Shown here in pieces: positions 17,240 to 21,716 of a stretch of DNA of 21,716 nucleotides. The notes beneath the pieces were generated by a model. The model did not search any database. It worked only from the letters and a program-made list of their open reading frames with translations, and was not told the DNA's origin. This stretch comes from Pelomyxa schiedti (taxonomy: Eukaryota > Evosea > Pelobiontida > Pelomyxidae). Location: positions 1 to 21,716 of the forward strand of contig JAHLWZ010001071.1 in assembly GCA_020536535.1 (NCBI GenBank). Reading direction: 5' to 3'. Position 1 is the first letter of the stretch. Each line of letters opens with the position of its first letter. A program made the position numbers and the translations under genes.

Positions 17240-19757
17240 ATGTCGATTTTCGGAGCTCCTTTGATGCAGTCTGTCCCACCGGGGGCCTCGATGCCTCCGC
17301 AGATTGAACAAGTTAAGTAGTGCCCTGCTTGTTTGACAACTTGATTCTTGCCATCGTTCTTATTTTTTTTTGTAATAATGCCAGATCTTGCTTATCACAT
17401 CTCATCTCGCACCACCGTAACAAACAAGTTCATCTCACAGTTATTTTCCAGTTATTGAAAGTGATTGCATGCATTCGTCCTGTTGATCCCTCTTTGTTCG
17501 ACTTACCTATGAATCACCCAAAGGTTCCTTGTTTTTATCTTACTTTCACTTCTAAGTTTGATATTAACAAGGTTGCGGCTCTCAAAACCAAAGTAGACAC
17601 ACTCGTCACTGGCCCGTTTGATGAAGAGGATAATCCACAAGTTCTGGCCGCACTGCTTTTGTTGTTTTTACACCAACTACCACATCCACTGGTTCCCCCA
17701 CGGATGTACGCCACTGCCATGAAAGTAGCCAGTGTGTGTGCCACTCACACCAGGTTGAAGCTACTACGTGCATTCATGGCGAAACTGCCATCTTTTGGTC
17801 GAGGGTTGACCCTACAACTCCTAGTATCATTGTGTGCAACAGGAATAGACCCCATGCGCCTGGCAGCACTATTTACTCCTTACATTCTACGAGCAAACCA
17901 CAATTTGCTGGGACCTGATGGAAGTTGTGCCGCAGATTACGGTGTTGTGTGCCTTGTGGCAGAAATGATCGCACATGCTGAGTATATTTCTTTGAGCAAA
18001 CAGGAGCCTGCTGCCGTATCTGGGAATAATATCACAGAGCAGACATCCGAATTCATGTTACTAGCTAGTGCTGTAAGCGATTTTTCTTCCAATGGTAGGC
18101 TCTTTAGAAGCTCCTATGGCTTTTTATAGTCATTCTGTAGGTACAGTAGGATTACTTGCATTACGTGCTGGCGATAGTGTGCAAATCATGGACGCACACC
18201 CTAATGGCTGGTTAGAAGCCTGTGTCAACGGTGAAATAGGATTTATTCCAGAAGGTTATGTGGAGATTGTACCGGTTGTGTCAGCAAACACTACGAAACA
18301 CTCAGCACCACAGGCAATCTGTACTTCGGCTAGTGTGCAAGAAATTCCGAACAACAATGCAACGCAAAAACCCTCCTGGGTGTTGCCACATCATCCACCT
18401 TCAGTGAATTCTCCATCTCCATTACAATCATCATCAGTGTTAGCATCCTCACCCCCATCACAAGAACTAGTTTCACCACGTTCATCAGAATTTTCTCCAG
18501 CAAAGCCTAAGGCAACATCACGGTCATTCTCGACAAGATCTCTCTCATCACCCATAACACCAATTTGTCCACCACCCAGTCAAACATCCCTCAAAACTTC
18601 GCAAGATTCTCCACCCCGCACGTCATATCTGTGGACTTCCGCTCATTCCCACAATTCACGCGAAACCGATAACTTCCGAAACTATAGAAGCACCAGTGAT
18701 GGTAACACTACTCGGTCGAATCTTTCTATTAACCTTACGAGGACAAAGTCCTCCATGACCACGCAATCAACGTCCACAACTCCAACCAATACTACGCCAA
18801 CACCTGTGCCGCCAACAGGGCTCTCTACCTCACCATCAACTTTCAATCCTCCGCCTCCCCTACCACCACCCTCTACTGCACTAGTCGGGTTACCCAGCCG
18901 ACCGACATACGCAGCACCATCACCGCAACTGAGTAAGACCTACAGCGACGGGAATCCGGTTCAAGAAGGATGGGACGAAATCAAGGTAGTTGTAATTGGC
19001 ACTGGTGGTGTAGGTAATGTTTTGCTTTTTTTTTTCCCCTACTGACTTTTTCTCTTCAGGAAAGTCTTGCTTTACTGTGTGTTTTGTTCAGAACGACTTC
19101 CTTGAAGAGTAAGTATCCTACAGTAAATCTCTCGTTTATTTAACAATCAATTGCAGGTATGACCCCACGTTAGGTAGAGTGGTTCCTTCTCGATGGCCTA
19201 TTATATTAATATTTCTCAGAGGATAGTTACCGAAAACAATTTGTTGTTGATGATAGAGTTTGCTTTTTAAAGATACTTGACACCGCTGGTACACACTGCC
19301 ACCATCCATTTTTGTTTTTCTTATGGCAATAATGTTCAGGTCAGGAAGAGTACAGTTCTTTGAGGTACTCAACTTCTTTCCCAAATACAACTTACCAAAC
19401 CTAAGGGATCAGTACATGCGACAGGGTCAAGGCTTCATAATGATGTGCTCACTAATATGTAGAGAGTCACTGGAGTCACTGCCGGCTCTTGCGGAAGCTT
19501 TGCTAAAAGTCAAAGACTCTAACACATTACCACCAACCACATTAGTAGCCAATAAATGTGACTTGGCACCCAGCTTGTACGAAATAACTACACATGAAGT
19601 CATGCAAATGGGTGAACAGCTGGATGTCCCTGTATTTGTATCCTCAGCCAAACTGCACAAAAACGTGGATGAAGTATTTGTAGCACTCGTACGGCAAGTA
19701 AGGACTATGGAACTCAGAGTGGAGAAGCCCAAGAGAAGTGTTTGTTGTATTTTGTAA
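17240..19757 (+). CDS. RhoGAP-like / SH3 / Ras GTPase fusion with CaaX box
   Basis: Multidomain signalling protein of 725 aa. Exons: 17240-17316, 17385-18067, 18108-19013, 19060-19108, 19157-19173, 19220-19288, 19340-19364, 19406-19757. Residues 4-240 resemble RhoGAP (FGAPL start; LLLLFLHQLPHPLVP; PMRLAALFTPYIL) but lack the catalytic Arg, Lys and Asn. Residues 254-308 are an SH3 domain (LALRAGDSVQIMD, GWLEACVNGEIGFIPEGYVEIV). A Ser/Thr/Pro-rich linker with PPPLPPP runs to about 540. Then a complete Ras domain: GTGGVGKS (551-558), EYDPTLEDSYRKQF, DTAGQEEY, NKCD (658-661), SSAK, and a C-terminal CCIL. SH3, linker and P-loop share one uninterrupted exon, so the SH3-Ras link is certain. The RhoGAP-SH3 link rests on a 40-nt intron (18068-18107); ending it at 18098 also keeps frame. 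Leu in the last position predicts geranylgeranylation, hence membrane location. Confidence 0.87.
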
Positions 19758-19936
19758 GTTAAAAACAAAAGAGAATTCAACGGATCATCATTGTTGTTAG
19801 TTCCATACCCAACAAGTAGTAACAAGGGGGAAAAACAGTGTCTTGATGTAAATAGTGAAAGGAGTTGTAGTTGCACAAATGTGTTTGTTGTGTTTTTGTA
19901 GGTACTGGAGGCACTCTTGCTGAAGTTGGCTGGGAA

Positions 19937-21026
19937 TTAACACACACCCACAGCTATTTCTACATTTGCAGGAGTGCCTTGCATTACAAGGGGATGAACG
20001 GAACGGGCTGAGGAGGAGAAGCTGGCGTCCATCTTGTTTTCATTGTAACAGCAGATGGCCGCCACAGGCAATCTTTTGATAACAAGATCGGTGACAATGT
20101 GCTCGTACTTGACGATGTTCTCTTGCCACTGTTGTGGCGGGTTGGTTGGATGTTTTCCTTGCGACTTGGGAAGATCCGCAAAGGCATAAAGGGAAGGAAA
20201 CCCCTGAGAAAGAATATTCTGGCACATTTGGAATAGCCTTTCACTGCGGCGCTCAGGCGACAGGTACTGTGTTTGGTTTTTGTTTAGAGATAAACCCTGT
20301 TAGTGATGGAGAGCAACGCACTTGTTTGTAGCCTGATCTATCCATTACAGAAAATCGTCCTGCTTCCATTAATGCGGTAGTGTCAATTCCGCGAGAGTTA
20401 AGTGCATGTAATAATAACTCGGCGACTTTCCTTCCCACAAATATTAATACAAAAGCTCCGTGATCCAAGCCGAGCTTCACGAGGTGAAAAGCAGCTACAG
20501 ACAGCATATCGTAACTATTATAAGGCAGGCACAAATGGTCTCCAGGCTCAATACTTATAGTCTGGAAAAATGTTAAAGGTTTGGTTTTTTTTTGTTTTTA
20601 TTGGAAAGTACTAGTGTATCTAATTGCGGAGCAGTCTGCAGTAATGGACCCACATCACAACTAGAGCCGGAATATGAAGTTAATTCGGAAGCAACCAATT
20701 CCAGAAGAACTGCAGCGTCTTCCAGATCTTCGCCACCAAGTGGTCTGAGGGTTTTGTTTTGGCCCCGGTTTAGTGTGCTTTGTAACATTCATTAATTGAA
20801 CTCACAAAGTGGTCACTGTTGCTGTGTGTGAAGTTTCCAACACAATGATCGATTGAGAGATCTTATGCGAGAGACATTCAAGTTGATTGCATGTCGTCCC
20901 CAGCAACGAGACTAGGAGGGATATTAGAATAAAAGATTGCGTAGAAGAAACAGCAGCAAGTCCAGTAAACAACAAACTAAGAAAGAAACGAAGCAACACA
21001 ATGCACGTACCCAGTTCGTCGGACAT
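19937..21026 (-). CDS. MEDS-domain protein
   Basis: Protein of 274 aa whose main part (about residues 86-270) matches the MEDS domain (methanogen/methylotroph, DcmR sensory), otherwise typical of bacterial and archaeal sensory proteins. Exons: 21026-21011, 20911-20806, 20744-20612, 20561-20322, 20266-19937, all in phase. Visible signature: GDHLCLPYNSYDMLSVAAFHL, then the GAFVLIFVGRK strand-loop, RGIDTTALMEAGRF, GFPSLYAFADLP, YEHIVTDLVIKRLPVAAICCYN, and a terminal HPLVMQG. The function of MEDS is only guessed at in prokaryotes (small-molecule sensing). No kinase or DNA-binding domain is attached here; the N-terminal 85 residues are unassigned. The five-residue first exon and the third acceptor are the weakest parts of the model. 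Possible prokaryotic origin, but the introns show it is a settled nuclear gene. Confidence 0.78.
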
Positions 21027-21120
21027 GGCTGGACAAGGGTCGCAGATCAGGTTATTGTGCAGAATAAAATAAAAAAAATGCTCGGGCGACAGGAAACAAA
21101 AAAAAGCGGGAACTAGAGTG
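21027..21120. promoter_or_regulatory. Short divergent promoter region (MEDS / OB-fold genes)
   Basis: Only 94 bases separate the two predicted start codons, against about 380-470 in the other head-to-head pairs here. The stretch is A-rich (21063-21079 and 21094-21105). It is either a tight bidirectional promoter or a sign that one of the two start codons is wrong. Confidence 0.35.
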
Positions 21121-21716
21121 ATGTCAACGCAGGGGATTAGTGTGTTGCCTCGGCTTTTTTTCTTTTTTCTGTCGCCTTTCCCGCTTTATTTTTCTCTTAC
21201 GGCCGTATTCCCCCAGAACGAAGTTCGCGTGGCTACAACGAAACTGAATAGGTAATACAATGCTCTTTTCGAAGCAGCCGTACATCAACCCCTTCTATAA
21301 AAGTTCAGGCAACTCGAGGAAATTCCCCGTCAACTGCGTTTTCCCCGCATTGTTCCTTCCTTATCTGTGTATCTGGAACTGCGGAACTGGATCACCCCAC
21401 AGTGATCCGACTGATGGGGAATATTTTGAAGAATCAACCACCAGTAACAAATGTCCTGGTTCTTTCGTTGTTTTGTGGTGTGTGCTGTGTGCACTTGTAT
21501 GGTTTGGGTTGTTGGGCCGTCATATTCCAAGTGGTAGTTTGAGGTTCTGGGCTATCTGGATGATGATATCTGTTGGTGCAGTGACTCTTGAGTGCATTCC
21601 GGTCCTTCTGTGCTGGTCACTGCATAGAAATACAATAGCCGCTGGCTTCCAGTCAAAGTGCATTTCTGCCTTGTGCTTGGCTTTCTCCAGCCACTCAGTC
21701 ATTACAGTGTTGTGTG
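21121..21716 (+). CDS. Probable small OB-fold protein, RPA3-like (3' partial)
   Basis: Tentative gene made of small exons: 21121-21141, 21217-21251, 21309-21337, 21403-21443, 21538-21571, 21653-21716 and onward. All five introns are GT...AG and phase is kept. The translation runs NEVRVATTKLNRQLEEIPRQ, then LLIRLMGNILKNQPPFEVLGYLDDDI, then FKVHF and PLSHYSVV. This looks like the small single-domain OB fold of replication protein A 14 kDa (pattern VRLVGKV, FEV, DG, V.V, EV.G), which acts with RPA1/RPA2 on single-stranded DNA. The first five exons are moderately supported; the last is a guess. An antisense open frame of 60 codons at 21520-21702 competes with this reading. Ten1-type or other small OB proteins are alternatives. 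Confidence 0.45.

Noticed and set aside
21520..21702. Minus-strand open frame with faint resemblance to the late part of a Rab-like GTPase (TEWLEKAK, AIVFLCSD, RVT)
   Set aside because: It ends at a stop with no later GTPase motif, the NKxD position reads LCSD, no usable splice donor lies before the stop, and the plus strand gives a better spliced protein. It is not fully excluded.
21260..21716. Plus-strand frame open from an ATG to the window edge
   Set aside because: Its translation is Trp/Cys-rich without motifs and runs through the introns of the better-supported spliced model.
1..21716. Mobile elements, integrated virus, CRISPR or bacterial operon
   Set aside because: No terminal repeats, transposase, polymerase or capsid-like sequence was seen, and introns are present in ten of eleven genes.

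Overview
The window is nuclear DNA of a eukaryote with a compact, intron-rich genome. I rebuilt eleven genes exon by exon by following reading frame and phase across GT...AG introns. Most introns are 39-75 nt; the twenty in the chaperone gene are all 39-59 nt. Exons go down to 12 and 17 nt. There are no operons, rRNA, tRNA, CRISPR arrays or recognisable transposons. The gene set (MEF2-type MADS box, bZIP, SLBP, Rho and Ras GTPases, RhoGAP, RING-H2, Hsp110) plus frequent domain fusions suggests a free-living protist, perhaps of amoebozoan type. That placement is inference and weak.

Layout, left to right: (A, -) a Rho GTPase fused to Kelch repeats, running off the left edge; (B, -) a membrane-anchored COMT-like O-methyltransferase; (C, +) a histone stem-loop-binding protein (SLBP) with an eIF4E-binding-type motif; (D, -) a STEEP1/CXorf56-type protein with a C-terminal DUF167-like domain; (E, -) an Hsp110-type Hsp70 without the substrate-binding beta domain and with an immunophilin-like TPR domain; (F, -) a bZIP factor; (G, +) a MEF2-type MADS-box factor; (H, -) a RING-H2 E3 ligase with ubiquitin-binding-like motifs; (I, +) a RhoGAP-like/SH3/Ras fusion ending in a CaaX box; (J, -) a MEDS-domain protein of bacterial sensory type; (K, +) a probable small OB-fold protein (RPA3-like), cut by the right edge. 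B/C, F/G, H/I and J/K are head-to-head pairs; C/D, G/H and I/J are convergent.

The genes do not form a pathway. What unites the window is domain architecture: two GTPases are built into multidomain proteins (Rho-Kelch, and RhoGAP-SH3-Ras with a RhoGAP that has lost its catalytic residues), and a chaperone cofactor carries its own EEVD-docking module. The SLBP may contact the cap-binding factor directly. The strongest candidates for undescribed systems are the RhoGAP-SH3-Ras protein, the Hsp110-TPR protein, the Rho-Kelch protein with altered residues 12 and 61, and the SLBP with a YxxxxL-phi motif.
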